A stretch of DNA of 29,435 nucleotides. It comes from Oscillospiraceae bacterium (GTDB lineage: Bacteria; Bacillota_A; Clostridia; Oscillospirales; Oscillospiraceae). A program made the position numbers and the translations under genes. Positions 21,899-29,435 of this stretch are shown in pieces; the stretch's first letter is position 1; the number at the start of each line of letters is the position of its first letter. A model generated the notes under the pieces. It did no database searches. It was given only the letters and a program-made list of their open reading frames with translations, and was not told the origin of the DNA. The DNA lies in contig SVLA01000008.1 of NCBI GenBank assembly GCA_015068175.1, positions 1 to 29,435 on the forward strand. The letters run 5' to 3'.

Positions 21899-23257
21899 AT
21901 GAACATTATCGTAGCCGGCGGCGGCAAAGTGGGCGTTACCCTGGCCCGTCAGTTGACGGCAGAGGGCCATGATATTACCCTGATCGATGAAAGCAGCAGG
22001 GTGCTGAACGCCTGCGGCAATGAACTGGATATTATGGCGGTGCAGGGCAACTGCGCGGCCATGAATGTGCTGCTCCAGGCCGGCATCAAGGATGCGGACC
22101 TGCTGATCGCCGTGACCAATCTGGACGAGGTGAATCTGCTGTGCTGCACCACGGCCCACGGCCTGAATCCCAACCTGCATACCATCGCCCGGATCCGCAA
22201 TCCGGAATATACGGAGCAGATCTACGCCCTGCGGGATCTGTTCCCCCTGTCCATGACCATCAACCCCGAATTGCAGACCGCCCGGGAGATCGCCCGTCTG
22301 CTGAAATATCCCGGCTTCCTCCGCCGTGATACCTTCGCCCGGAGCCGCATGGAGATCGTGGAACTGCGGATCGAGGAGGACAGCAAGCTGCGCAATGTAT
22401 CCCTGATCCAGATGGCGGACCTGATCAATACCAAGGTCCTGGTCTGCGCCGTGCTGCGGGACGGCAACGCCATGGCTCCCCGGGGCGACTTCGTGCTGCA
22501 GGAAGGCGACCGGATCTTCGTTACGGCCCCCACCCGGAACCTGACCATTATGCTCCGGAGTCTGGGCATCATCACCCGCCGGGCCCGGAAGGTGGTGCTG
22601 TGCGGCGGTGGCCGCATCAGCTATTACCTGGCGGAGATCCTGGAAAAAGACGGCATCGACACCCACATCATCGACAAGGACCGGACCCGCTGTCGGGAGC
22701 TGGCGGAGGCGCTGCCCCGGACCGAGGTCCTCTGCGCCGATGCCACGGACCAGTCGCGGCTGGACCATGAGGATCTTTACGATTGCGATGCCCTGGTCTC
22801 CCTGACCGGCGTGGATGAGCTGAACATGATCATCTCTCTGTACGCCGACAGCCGGGAGATCCCTCAGGTCATCACCAAGCTGAGCCATATCGAAAGCCGC
22901 AGCGTCATCGATGCCCTGTCCCTGGGCAGCGTGGTCTGCCCCAAGGACCAGTGCTGCAGCGGTATCGTCCGCTATGTCCGCGCCATGAATAATCAGCAGG
23001 GCGCGGCGCTGTCGCTGCATACCATTGCCGACGGCCAGGCTGAAGCGGTGGAATTCGTGGTGGATGAAAACGCCCGCAACTGCGGCGTTCCTCTGAAAAA
23101 TCTGAAGCTGAAGCCCAATGTGCTCATCGCCGGCATCACCCGGGGCAAGGGCACCGAGATCCCCGGCGGCGATTCCGTATTCTGCCGGGGCGACTCCGTG
23201 GTGGTGGTTACCGGCGGCCGGGGCGTTCTGCAGCAGTTTAACGACATTTTTGCCTGA
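21899..23257 (+). CDS. trkA: Trk potassium uptake regulatory protein TrkA
   Basis: A 452-aa cytosolic gating subunit of the Trk K+ transporter with two RCK (TrkA-N plus TrkA-C) units. The first nucleotide-binding motif is VAGGGKVGVTLA (5-16) with the acidic residue after LIDESS. The second is LCGGGRISYYLA near residue 236, with HIIDKDRTRC. Each N-domain is followed by a TrkA-C domain (EGDRIFVTAPTRN; RGDSVVVVTGGRG). ATG 21899 is chosen by GGGAGGACGG at 21886-21895. It binds NAD(H)/ATP-type ligands and controls TrkH, the next gene 14 nt downstream. Confidence 0.95.
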   Translation: MNIIVAGGGKVGVTLARQLTAEGHDITLIDESSRVLNACGNELDIMAVQGNCAAMNVLLQAGIKDADLLIAVTNLDEVNLLCCTTAHGLNPNLHTIARIRNPEYTEQIYALRDLFPLSMTINPELQTAREIARLLKYPGFLRRDTFARSRMEIVELRIEEDSKLRNVSLIQMADLINTKVLVCAVLRDGNAMAPRGDFVLQEGDRIFVTAPTRNLTIMLRSLGIITRRARKVVLCGGGRISYYLAEILEKDGIDTHIIDKDRTRCRELAEALPRTEVLCADATDQSRLDHEDLYDCDALVSLTGVDELNMIISLYADSREIPQVITKLSHIESRSVIDALSLGSVVCPKDQCCSGIVRYVRAMNNQQGAALSLHTIADGQAEAVEFVVDENARNCGVPLKNLKLKPNVLIAGITRGKGTEIPGGDSVFCRGDSVVVVTGGRGVLQQFNDIFA

Positions 23258-23271
23258 TACAGAGGGATCTT

Positions 23272-24732
23272 ATGAATTATAAAATGATGGGACGGTTTTT
23301 CTCCCAGACCTTGTTTGTGGAAGGAGCCTTCATGCTCCCGGCTCTGGCCATTTCTCTCTTTCGGCAGGAGTGGTCCGGCGCGGTGGCCTTCGGCCGGACC
23401 CTGGGCATCATGCTGCTGATCGCCGGTCTGCTGTGGCTGCTGTGCCGGAAGGCTTCCACGGTGATCAACGCCACGGAGGGACTGGTCTGCGTGGCCCTGA
23501 GCTGGATCGTCATGAGTTTGGTGGGCTGCCTGCCTTTCGTGTTCTCCGGCGCCATTCCCAATTACATCGACGCCCTTTTTGAGACCGTGTCCGGCTTTAC
23601 CACCACCGGCGCCTCGGTTCTGTCCGCGCCGGAGAAATTGCCCTGGGGCATTTTGTACTGGCGCAGTTTCACCCATTGGCTGGGCGGCATGGGCGTGCTG
23701 GTGTTCCTGCTGGCCCTGCCCTCCACCGACGGCAAGGGCGCCGGTTTTACCATGCACCTGCTCCGGGCGGAAAGCCCCGGCCCCGACGTGGGCAAACTGG
23801 TGCCGAAAATGCGGAAAACCGCCGCCATCCTCTACCTGATCTACATCGCTCTGACGGCGCTGGACGTGGTGTTCCTGCTCTGCGGCGGTATGGATCTGCT
23901 GGAAGCGGTCTGCCTGGCCTTTGGCACCGCCGGTACCGGCGGTTTCGGTACCCGCGGCGATTCCTTTGCCGGGTACAGTCCCTATATCCAGTATGTCACG
24001 GCGGTGTTCATGGCCCTGTTCGCCGTGAACTTCAGCTGCTATTATCTGATCCTCCTGCGGCAGTTCCGGAGTGTGTTCCGGGATGAGGAGCTGCGGATGT
24101 ATTTCATCATCGTGGCCGGCAGTGTGGGGCTCATCGTACTGAATCTGGCAAATTCCGGCATTTACGGCACCCTGGAGGAAACCTTCCGCCACGCCTTTTT
24201 CCAGGTCAGCAGTATCATCACCACCACCGGCTATGCCACCACGGATTTTGATCTGTGGCCCAGTTTCTCCAAAATGATCCTGCTGGCCCTGATGATCACC
24301 GGCGGCTGCGCCGGTTCCACCTGCGGCGGCATGAAGATGGCCCGTGTGCTGCTGCTGTTCAAAAATCTCCGACGGAACATCCGGCAGATGATGCGGCCCG
24401 ACTCCGTTCAGGTGGTCCGCAACAACGGCCGCGCCGTGGATGAGCAGGTCCTGGACAATACCAACGCCTATCTGGCGGCCTATATGGTCATTGCGGTCCT
24501 GAGTGTGATCGTTATTTCCTGGGACGGGTTCTCGCCGGCCACCAATATTACGGCGGTCATGGCCTGCTTCAATAATATCGGCCCCGGCCTGGAGGCGGTG
24601 GGCCCCACCTGCAATTACATGGGCTTCAGTCCCGTCAGCAAATTGATCCTGATCTTCGATATGCTGGCCGGCCGTTTGGAAATTTTCCCGGTGCTGGTGC
24701 TGCTGTCCCGGGCTACCTGGAAGAGAAGATGA
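23272..24732 (+). CDS. trkH: Trk potassium transporter, membrane subunit TrkH
   Basis: A 486-aa integral membrane protein of the TrkH/KtrB family, the K+ pore. The four pore-loop repeats are visible: ETVSGFTTTGASVL, FGTAGTGGFGTRGDS, SSIITTTGYATTDFDLWP and ACFNNIGPGLEAVGP. About ten membrane helices separate them. The conserved Arg-rich end (KLILIFDMLAGRLEIFPVL) is intact. The GAGGGATC ribosome site is weak, and the gene is cotranscribed with trkA. Confidence 0.96.
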   Translation: MNYKMMGRFFSQTLFVEGAFMLPALAISLFRQEWSGAVAFGRTLGIMLLIAGLLWLLCRKASTVINATEGLVCVALSWIVMSLVGCLPFVFSGAIPNYIDALFETVSGFTTTGASVLSAPEKLPWGILYWRSFTHWLGGMGVLVFLLALPSTDGKGAGFTMHLLRAESPGPDVGKLVPKMRKTAAILYLIYIALTALDVVFLLCGGMDLLEAVCLAFGTAGTGGFGTRGDSFAGYSPYIQYVTAVFMALFAVNFSCYYLILLRQFRSVFRDEELRMYFIIVAGSVGLIVLNLANSGIYGTLEETFRHAFFQVSSIITTTGYATTDFDLWPSFSKMILLALMITGGCAGSTCGGMKMARVLLLFKNLRRNIRQMMRPDSVQVVRNNGRAVDEQVLDNTNAYLAAYMVIAVLSVIVISWDGFSPATNITAVMACFNNIGPGLEAVGPTCNYMGFSPVSKLILIFDMLAGRLEIFPVLVLLSRATWKRR

Positions 24733-24748
24733 ACCGCTGTTTGTTATG

Positions 24749-24779
24749 CGCCGCCGGCTCCCCGGCGGCGCAAACCTTT
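24749..24779 (+). terminator. GC-rich hairpin after trkH
   Basis: GCGCCGCCGG-CTCC-CCGGCGGCGC is a perfect 10-bp stem followed by AAACCTTTT. The T-tract is short and interrupted, so termination may be partial. Confidence 0.6.
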
Positions 24780-24917
24780 TGCCTGCCCGGTACCGCCGTG
24801 GGGACGATCCATGGATCGCCCGCCCTAAGGTGTCCTTGTGTAAAGGGAGGCATTATGCGGACCACTTCCCCGCACATGAATCCTTTCCGGCGCATAGACT
24901 ACCCGGAGGTGAATTTT

Positions 24918-25835
24918 ATGTCCATTGTGAAAACCGACGTGCCCATGACTTCCGCCCTGAATGATCAGATCATGGACGAACTGCTGGCAACTTACGATTT
25001 TCTCCGCAGTGAGACCCTGACCACCACCGCCTTCGGCCGGCCGGTGCGGACTCTGGTCATGGGGGATGGGCCCCGGAAGGTCCTTTACACCGCCGCCCAT
25101 CACGCCAACGAGTGGATCACGGCGCCGGTATTGCTGAAATTCGTGGAGGATTTCGCCGCCGCCATCCGGGCGGGGACCAAGATCGGGGATACCGATGCCC
25201 GGACCCTGGCCCGGCAGGTGACCATCCACACGGTACCCCTGGTGAATCCCGATGGGGTGGACCTGGTGACCGGGGCCATCCGTCCCGGGTCCCTGCCCTA
25301 TGCCACCGCCGCCATTTTGGCCGACTACTATCCCCAGATCCCCTTCCCCGACGGGTGGAAGGCCAATCTTTTGGGGGTGGACCTGAATCTGCAGTACCCT
25401 GCCGGGTGGCTCCGGGCCCGGGAGATCAAATTCGGCCAGGGGTACACCCGTCCCGGTCCCCGGGATTATGTGGGCCGGGCGCCCCTGAATCAATTGGAGA
25501 GCCGGGCCCTGGCGGAATATACTGAAGAAGTGGATCCGGCCCTGGTGCTGGCCTATCACACCCAGGGCCAGGTGATCTACTGGCAGTTTGAGGATTACGA
25601 TGTGCCGGGGGCCCGGGAGTTGGGGGAGGAATTCGCCCGGCTCAGCGGCTATACTCTGGCGGATACCCCCTATGAATCCTCTTTTGCAGGGTACAAGGAT
25701 TGGTTTATTCAGAATTTCCGGCGGCCGGGGTATACCATCGAGGTGGGACTGGGAGAAAATCCCCTGCCTATCGGACAATTCGACGAAATTTACACCGCCA
25801 ATTTGCCCATTTTTATCCGGGCGGCCCAGGGATAA
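24918..25835 (+). CDS. M14 family zinc carboxypeptidase
   Basis: A 305-aa protein of the M14 (carboxypeptidase A/gamma-glutamyl-diamino acid peptidase type) family. Zinc ligands are HHANEW (His, Glu) and the later LAYHTQG His. VNPDGVDL and VDLNLQYP are the family's substrate-pocket signatures, and TIEVGLGENPLP carries the catalytic Glu near the end. In Firmicutes such enzymes cut peptidoglycan-type peptides, but this one lacks a signal peptide, so it acts in the cytosol or on imported peptides (inference). ATG 24918 has GGAGGTGA at 24905-24912. An in-frame ATG at 24855 also has AAGGGAGG, which would add 21 residues. Confidence 0.88.
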   Translation: MSIVKTDVPMTSALNDQIMDELLATYDFLRSETLTTTAFGRPVRTLVMGDGPRKVLYTAAHHANEWITAPVLLKFVEDFAAAIRAGTKIGDTDARTLARQVTIHTVPLVNPDGVDLVTGAIRPGSLPYATAAILADYYPQIPFPDGWKANLLGVDLNLQYPAGWLRAREIKFGQGYTRPGPRDYVGRAPLNQLESRALAEYTEEVDPALVLAYHTQGQVIYWQFEDYDVPGARELGEEFARLSGYTLADTPYESSFAGYKDWFIQNFRRPGYTIEVGLGENPLPIGQFDEIYTANLPIFIRAAQG

Positions 25836-25851
25836 AAATGCGGAAAATCCC

Positions 25852-25880
25852 TTGCTATTTTGTGGAGAATGGATTACAAT
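25852..25880 (+). promoter_or_regulatory. Promoter of the DUF1846 gene
   Basis: TTGCTA (25852-25857), 17 nt, TACAAT (25875-25880), 33 nt before the ATG. Confidence 0.72.
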
Positions 25881-25913
25881 AAAAGCTAGTTTGATTACAA
25901 AGGAAGTGCGGCC

Positions 25914-27380
25914 ATGACGAAGATCGGTTTTGATAACGAACAATATCTGCAGATCCAATCCCAGCACATCCGGCAGCGGCTGGCCCAATTCGGCGGCAAG
26001 CTGTACCTGGAATTCGGCGGAAAGCTGTATGATGATTATCATGCGGCCCGGGTACTGCCCGGTTTTGAGCCGGACTCCAAGCTGAAAATGCTGCTGCAAT
26101 TGGCGGACCAGGTGGAGATGGTCATTGCCATCAACGCCGCAGACATCGAAAAGAATAAGATCCGGGCGGACCTGGGCATCACCTATGACCGGGACGTAAT
26201 CCGCCTCATCGACATTTTCCGTGATCTGGGTCTGTATGTTTCCAGCGTGGTGCTGACCCGCTATGCGGATCAGCCGGCGGTCCGGGCCTTCCAATCCCGG
26301 CTGGAAGCCATCGGTGTCCGGGTGTATCACCATTACAGCATCGAAGGTTATCCCTCCAACACCGCCCAGGTGGTGTCGGAAGAGGGGTTCGGCCGCAACG
26401 ACTATATCGAGACCTCCCGGGAACTGGTGGTGGTCACCGCCCCCGGTCCCGGCAGCGGCAAACTGGCCACCTGCCTGAGCCAGCTTTACCATGAGCATCA
26501 GCGGGGCATGAAGGCCGGTTATGCGAAATTCGAGACTTTCCCCATTTGGAATATTTCTCTGAACCATCCGGTGAATCTGGCCTACGAGGCCGCCACGGCG
26601 GACCTGAACGACGTGAATATGATCGACCCCTTCCATCTGGATGCCTACGGGGAGACCACGGTCAATTACAACCGGGATGTGGAAGCGTTTCCGGTGCTGG
26701 TGGCCATGTTTGAGAAGATCCTGGGCACCTGCCCCTACAAGTCCCCCACGGATATGGGCGTGAATATGATCCGCAGCTGCATTTTTGACGACGAAGTCTG
26801 CCGGGAAGCCTCCCGCCAGGAGATCCTGCGGCGGTATTACGGGGCGCTGTGCGACCAGAAGAAGGGCAAATGCACCGACGATACGGTGCGGAAGCTGGAG
26901 CTGCTCATGCACAAGGCCGATGTGGATCCCTCGGCCCGCCGGGTGGTGGCCGCGGCGCTGCAGCGGGCAGATGAGACCGGCGATGCGGCGGCGGCCATGG
27001 AACTGCCCGACGGGACCATCGTCACCGGCCGCACCAGCGATCTGCTGGGCGCCTCCTCGGCGCTGCTGCTGAATGCCCTGAAGACCCTGGGGGGCATTTC
27101 CGATGATCTGCACCTGATCGCCCCCATGGCGCTGGATCCCATCCAGCATCTGAAGATCGCCCACCTGGGTAACCGGAATCCCCGGCTCCACACCGATGAG
27201 ACCCTCATCGCCCTGTCCATCTCCGCCGCGTCGGATCCCCATGCGGAGATCGCTATGGAGCAGCTTTCCAAGCTGTGGGGCTGCGAGGTCCATTCCTCCG
27301 TCATTCTTTCCGCTGTGGATGAGCGGACTTTTAAGCGGCTGGGTGTGAACCTGACCTGCGAACCCCGTTACGGAAATTAA
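25914..27380 (+). CDS. DUF1846 domain protein
   Basis: A 488-aa protein of the DUF1846 family, common in Firmicutes and of uncertain function. The signature opening is KIGFDNEQYLQIQSQHI, and the family's LYLEFGGKLYDDYHAARVLPGF (seen around residues 25-47), TAPGPGSGKLATCLSQLYH, and FETFPIWNISLNHPVN follow. The GPGSGK stretch resembles a P-loop. Length is typical. AAAGGAAG precedes ATG 25914. It is a single-gene unit with its own promoter and terminator. Confidence 0.92.
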   Translation: MTKIGFDNEQYLQIQSQHIRQRLAQFGGKLYLEFGGKLYDDYHAARVLPGFEPDSKLKMLLQLADQVEMVIAINAADIEKNKIRADLGITYDRDVIRLIDIFRDLGLYVSSVVLTRYADQPAVRAFQSRLEAIGVRVYHHYSIEGYPSNTAQVVSEEGFGRNDYIETSRELVVVTAPGPGSGKLATCLSQLYHEHQRGMKAGYAKFETFPIWNISLNHPVNLAYEAATADLNDVNMIDPFHLDAYGETTVNYNRDVEAFPVLVAMFEKILGTCPYKSPTDMGVNMIRSCIFDDEVCREASRQEILRRYYGALCDQKKGKCTDDTVRKLELLMHKADVDPSARRVVAAALQRADETGDAAAAMELPDGTIVTGRTSDLLGASSALLLNALKTLGGISDDLHLIAPMALDPIQHLKIAHLGNRNPRLHTDETLIALSISAASDPHAEIAMEQLSKLWGCEVHSSVILSAVDERTFKRLGVNLTCEPRYGN

Positions 27381-27387
27381 TAATCAT

Positions 27388-27411
27388 GCCCCGGTGGAGA
27401 TCCACCGGGGC
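27388..27411. terminator. Bidirectional terminator between DUF1846 and mnmG
   Basis: GCCCCGGTGG-AGAT-CCACCGGGGC is a perfect 10-bp stem between the two converging genes, without a strong T-tract on either side. Confidence 0.65.
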
Positions 27412-27416
27412 GCTGT

Positions 27417-29291
27417 TTACATCTTATTCTGCTCCAGCCAGATCAGCAACACTGCAATATCCGCCGGGCTGACGCCGGAGATTCGCCCGGCCTGCCCCAC
27501 GGACAAGGGCCGGATCAGTTCCAATTTCTCCCGGGCCTCCAGCCGCAAACCGGTGATGGCGCCGTAATCCAGGCCCGCCGGCAGCAGCCGCGCCTCCTCG
27601 GCCTTGAATTCCGCCACCTGCTTCAGTTGCCGGGCCAGATAGCCGGCGTATTTCACCTGGATCTCCACCTCTTCGGTGACGGCCGCCGGCAGGGCCGGCC
27701 GGTCCGGGTCGAAGGGGGCGATGTCGGCGTAGGTCACGTTGGGCCGCCGCAGAAGATCCGCCAGCCGCGCGGAGTTGGTCACCGGGGCGGAATCCCGGGC
27801 CGACAGCATGGCGTTCAGGGCCGGGGATGCGGGGACGCCGCAGCTTTCCAGCCGCTCCATTTCCCGGCGGACCCGGGCGTATTTTTCTTCCACCGCCGCC
27901 AGCCGCTCCGGGGGCACCAACCCCACGGCGGCGCCGATGTGGGTCAGCCGCTGGTCGGCGTTGTCCTGCCGGTGCAAAAGCCGGTATTCCGACCGGCTGG
28001 TCATAATGCGGTAAGGCTCCTGGGTGCCCTTGGTCACCAGATCGTCAATGAGGGTGCCGATGTAGCTGGTGTCCCGGGTCAGGATCAGGGGGGCCTTGCC
28101 CTGCAACTTCAATGCGGCGTTGATGCCGGCTACCAGGCCCTGGGCCGCGGCTTCTTCATAGCCGGAAGTGCCGTTGAACTGCCCCGCGCCGTAAAGGCCC
28201 CGGACCGCTTTGGTCTCCAGGGTGGGGAGCAACCCCGTGGGGTCCATGCATTCGTACTCGATGGCGTAGGCCGGGCGCATCATCTCCGCCTTTTCCAGGC
28301 CCGGAACGGTCCGCAGCATTTGGAGCTGCACATCCTCCGGCAGGCTGGAAGAGAAACCTTGAATATACATCTCCTCCGTGTCCAGGCCGCAGGGCTCGAT
28401 GAAGAGCTGATGGCGCTCTTTGTCGGCGAAACGAACGATCTTGGTCTCGATGCTGGGGCAGTACCGGGGACCCACGCCGGAAATGGTGCCGTCGTACATG
28501 GGACTGCGGTGAAGATTTTCTTTGATGATCCGGTGGGTCTCGGCGTTGGTGTAGGTCAAATAGCACACGGCGCTGTTGTTCACCGGCTGGGTGGTGCGGA
28601 AAGAGAAAGGCTCCGCCACATCGTCGCCGGGCTGCAGTTCCATTTTGGAAAAATCGATGGAACGGCGATTGATCCGGGGCGGGGTGCCGGTCTTGAACCG
28701 GCGCAGTTCCAGGCCCAATGCCCGCAGTTCCTCGGCCAGGCCCAGGGAGGGGTGCATGCCGTCGGGGCCGGAAGACAGAACACTTTCGCCGGTGATGACG
28801 GTGCTGTCCAGATAGGTGCCGGTGGCGATGATGACGGCTTTGGCCTCGTAGATCGCCCCAAGCTGGGTCTGCACGCCGGTGACGGCCCCGTCCTCCGTCA
28901 GAATTTTCACGATCTGGGCCTGCTTCAGCTCCAGATGTTCCTGCAGTTCGATGGTGTGCTTCATCACCTGCTGATAGGCCCGGCGATCGGCCTGGGCCCG
29001 GAGGGAATGGACCGCCGGCCCCTTGCCCCGGTTCAGCATCCGGTACTGGATGCAGGCATTGTCGGCGGCCAGGCCCATCTCGCCGCCCAGGGCGTCGATC
29101 TCCCGGACCAGGTGGCCCTTGCCGGTGCCGCCGATGGCAGGATTGCAGGGCATATTGCCCACGGCATCCAGGTTGATGGTAAAGAGGATGGTGCGGCAAC
29201 CCAAGCGGGCGCCGGCCAGGGCGGCTTCGATGCCCGCGTGGCCCGCGCCGATGACGGCGATATCGCAGCTTCCTGCGTGATAGTGGTTCAT
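27417..29291 (-). CDS. mnmG: tRNA uridine-5-carboxymethylaminomethyl synthesis enzyme MnmG (GidA)
   Basis: A 624-aa FAD enzyme that, with MnmE, modifies the wobble uridine of several tRNAs. The FAD-binding GAGHAG motif (15-20) sits near the start. The family signatures [37 protein letters not shown] and [21 protein letters not shown] are intact, and the C-terminal [14 protein letters not shown] matches the MnmE-binding tail. Length is normal. GGAGGAATTTT precedes the ATG on the minus strand. MnmE is usually next to it and would lie beyond the window. Confidence 0.97.
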   Translation of the reverse strand: MNHYHAGSCDIAVIGAGHAGIEAALAGARLGCRTILFTINLDAVGNMPCNPAIGGTGKGHLVREIDALGGEMGLAADNACIQYRMLNRGKGPAVHSLRAQADRRAYQQVMKHTIELQEHLELKQAQIVKILTEDGAVTGVQTQLGAIYEAKAVIIATGTYLDSTVITGESVLSSGPDGMHPSLGLAEELRALGLELRRFKTGTPPRINRRSIDFSKMELQPGDDVAEPFSFRTTQPVNNSAVCYLTYTNAETHRIIKENLHRSPMYDGTISGVGPRYCPSIETKIVRFADKERHQLFIEPCGLDTEEMYIQGFSSSLPEDVQLQMLRTVPGLEKAEMMRPAYAIEYECMDPTGLLPTLETKAVRGLYGAGQFNGTSGYEEAAAQGLVAGINAALKLQGKAPLILTRDTSYIGTLIDDLVTKGTQEPYRIMTSRSEYRLLHRQDNADQRLTHIGAAVGLVPPERLAAVEEKYARVRREMERLESCGVPASPALNAMLSARDSAPVTNSARLADLLRRPNVTYADIAPFDPDRPALPAAVTEEVEIQVKYAGYLARQLKQVAEFKAEEARLLPAGLDYGAITGLRLEAREKLELIRPLSVGQAGRISGVSPADIAVLLIWLEQNKM

Positions 29292-29340
29292 AAAATTCCT
29301 CCGGTAAATTGTTGTTTAGCGCAGCGTGAAAACAAAAAAA

Positions 29341-29435
29341 GTTGTCATCCCGAGCGACCGAAGGGAGTCGAGGGATCTTCGCATTTCGTTCTTGATTGCA
29401 GTAAAATCGGTGCCAAGATCCCTCCACGCGGCTTC
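29341..29435. repeat. Interspersed inverted-repeat element (cut by window end)
   Basis: GTCATCCCGAGCGACCGAAG opens the unit, followed by GAGTCGAGGGATCTT (29366-29380). About 35 nt later AAGATCCCTC (29415-29424) is the inverse complement of GAGGGATCTT at 29370-29379. This matches a widespread class of bacterial intergenic repeats of the 'GTCATCCCGAGCGA...GAGGGATCT' kind. It begins about 50 nt upstream of mnmG; the far arm is truncated. Confidence 0.75.

Noticed and set aside
24825..27293. 822-residue minus-strand frame
   Set aside because: It runs across two clearly identified plus-strand genes (M14 peptidase, DUF1846) and gives a His/Gln/Gly-rich product typical of antisense frames.
1..29435. 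Insertion sequences or prophage
   Set aside because: No transposase, integrase or phage structural gene is recognisable; the 'virion core' name attached to SPFH proteins does not mean phage origin.

Overview
The window looks like chromosomal DNA of a GC-rich Clostridia member, probably from the Oscillospirales (Oscillospiraceae/Ruminococcaceae-type gut bacteria). This rests on the rRNA/tRNA sequences, Gram-positive style ribosome binding sites, sigma-A type promoters, Clostridia-type families (CofE-like ligase, DUF1846, TrkA/TrkH pair) and interspersed repeats. The family-level placement is inference; no alignment was run.

Layout. (1) 1-765: the 3' end of a 23S rRNA gene, tRNA-Lys(CTT), tRNA-Glu(CTC), 5S rRNA, tRNA-Asn(GTT) and a strong terminator. 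The tRNAs lie between 23S and 5S, which is not the usual order. (2) 785-3433: an AT-richer stretch with a short GTGAA-plus-hairpin array, a DUF3592-type membrane protein, a double zinc-ribbon membrane protein with a PASTA-like tail, and a small unknown protein. (3) 3476-20414: a large co-oriented accessory island. It holds an SPFH/GYF_2 protein. Next comes a block of ClpP-like peptidase, degenerate AAA+-like protein, soluble VirD4/TraG-like ATPase and FtsK-gamma-like winged helix. Then follow a sigma-like factor with a zinc-binding anti-sigma-like partner, two YbjN paralogues, a von Willebrand A (vWA) protein, a PP2C phosphatase, a Ser/Thr kinase with C-terminal PWPEH repeats, a zinc-finger Sel1 protein, a zinc-finger membrane protein, a four-helix membrane protein, a transglutaminase-like protein, and finally a CARF-type sensor fused to a PD-(D/E)xK nuclease (Card1/Can2/DUF1887-like). 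(4) 20491-29291: ordinary chromosomal genes: CofE-like ligase (-), trkA and trkH (+), an M14 carboxypeptidase (+), a DUF1846 protein (+) and mnmG (-). (5) 29341-29435: the start of an interspersed inverted-repeat element.

How the island may work (inference). The vWA + PP2C + kinase set resembles the 'TerY-P triad' of predicted bacterial stress/defence systems, in which phosphorylation signalling controls DNA-processing or other effector modules. Here the triad sits with candidate effectors of three kinds: proteolysis (ClpP plus AAA-like partner), DNA pumping or binding (VirD4-like ATPase plus winged helix), and nucleic-acid cleavage (CARF nuclease). It also has its own transcription module (sigma/anti-sigma). 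A CARF nuclease is normally switched on by cyclic oligoadenylate made by Cas10 in type III CRISPR systems, yet no cas gene, CRISPR array or recognisable cyclic-nucleotide synthase is visible here. The island is the best candidate for a poorly described system in the window.
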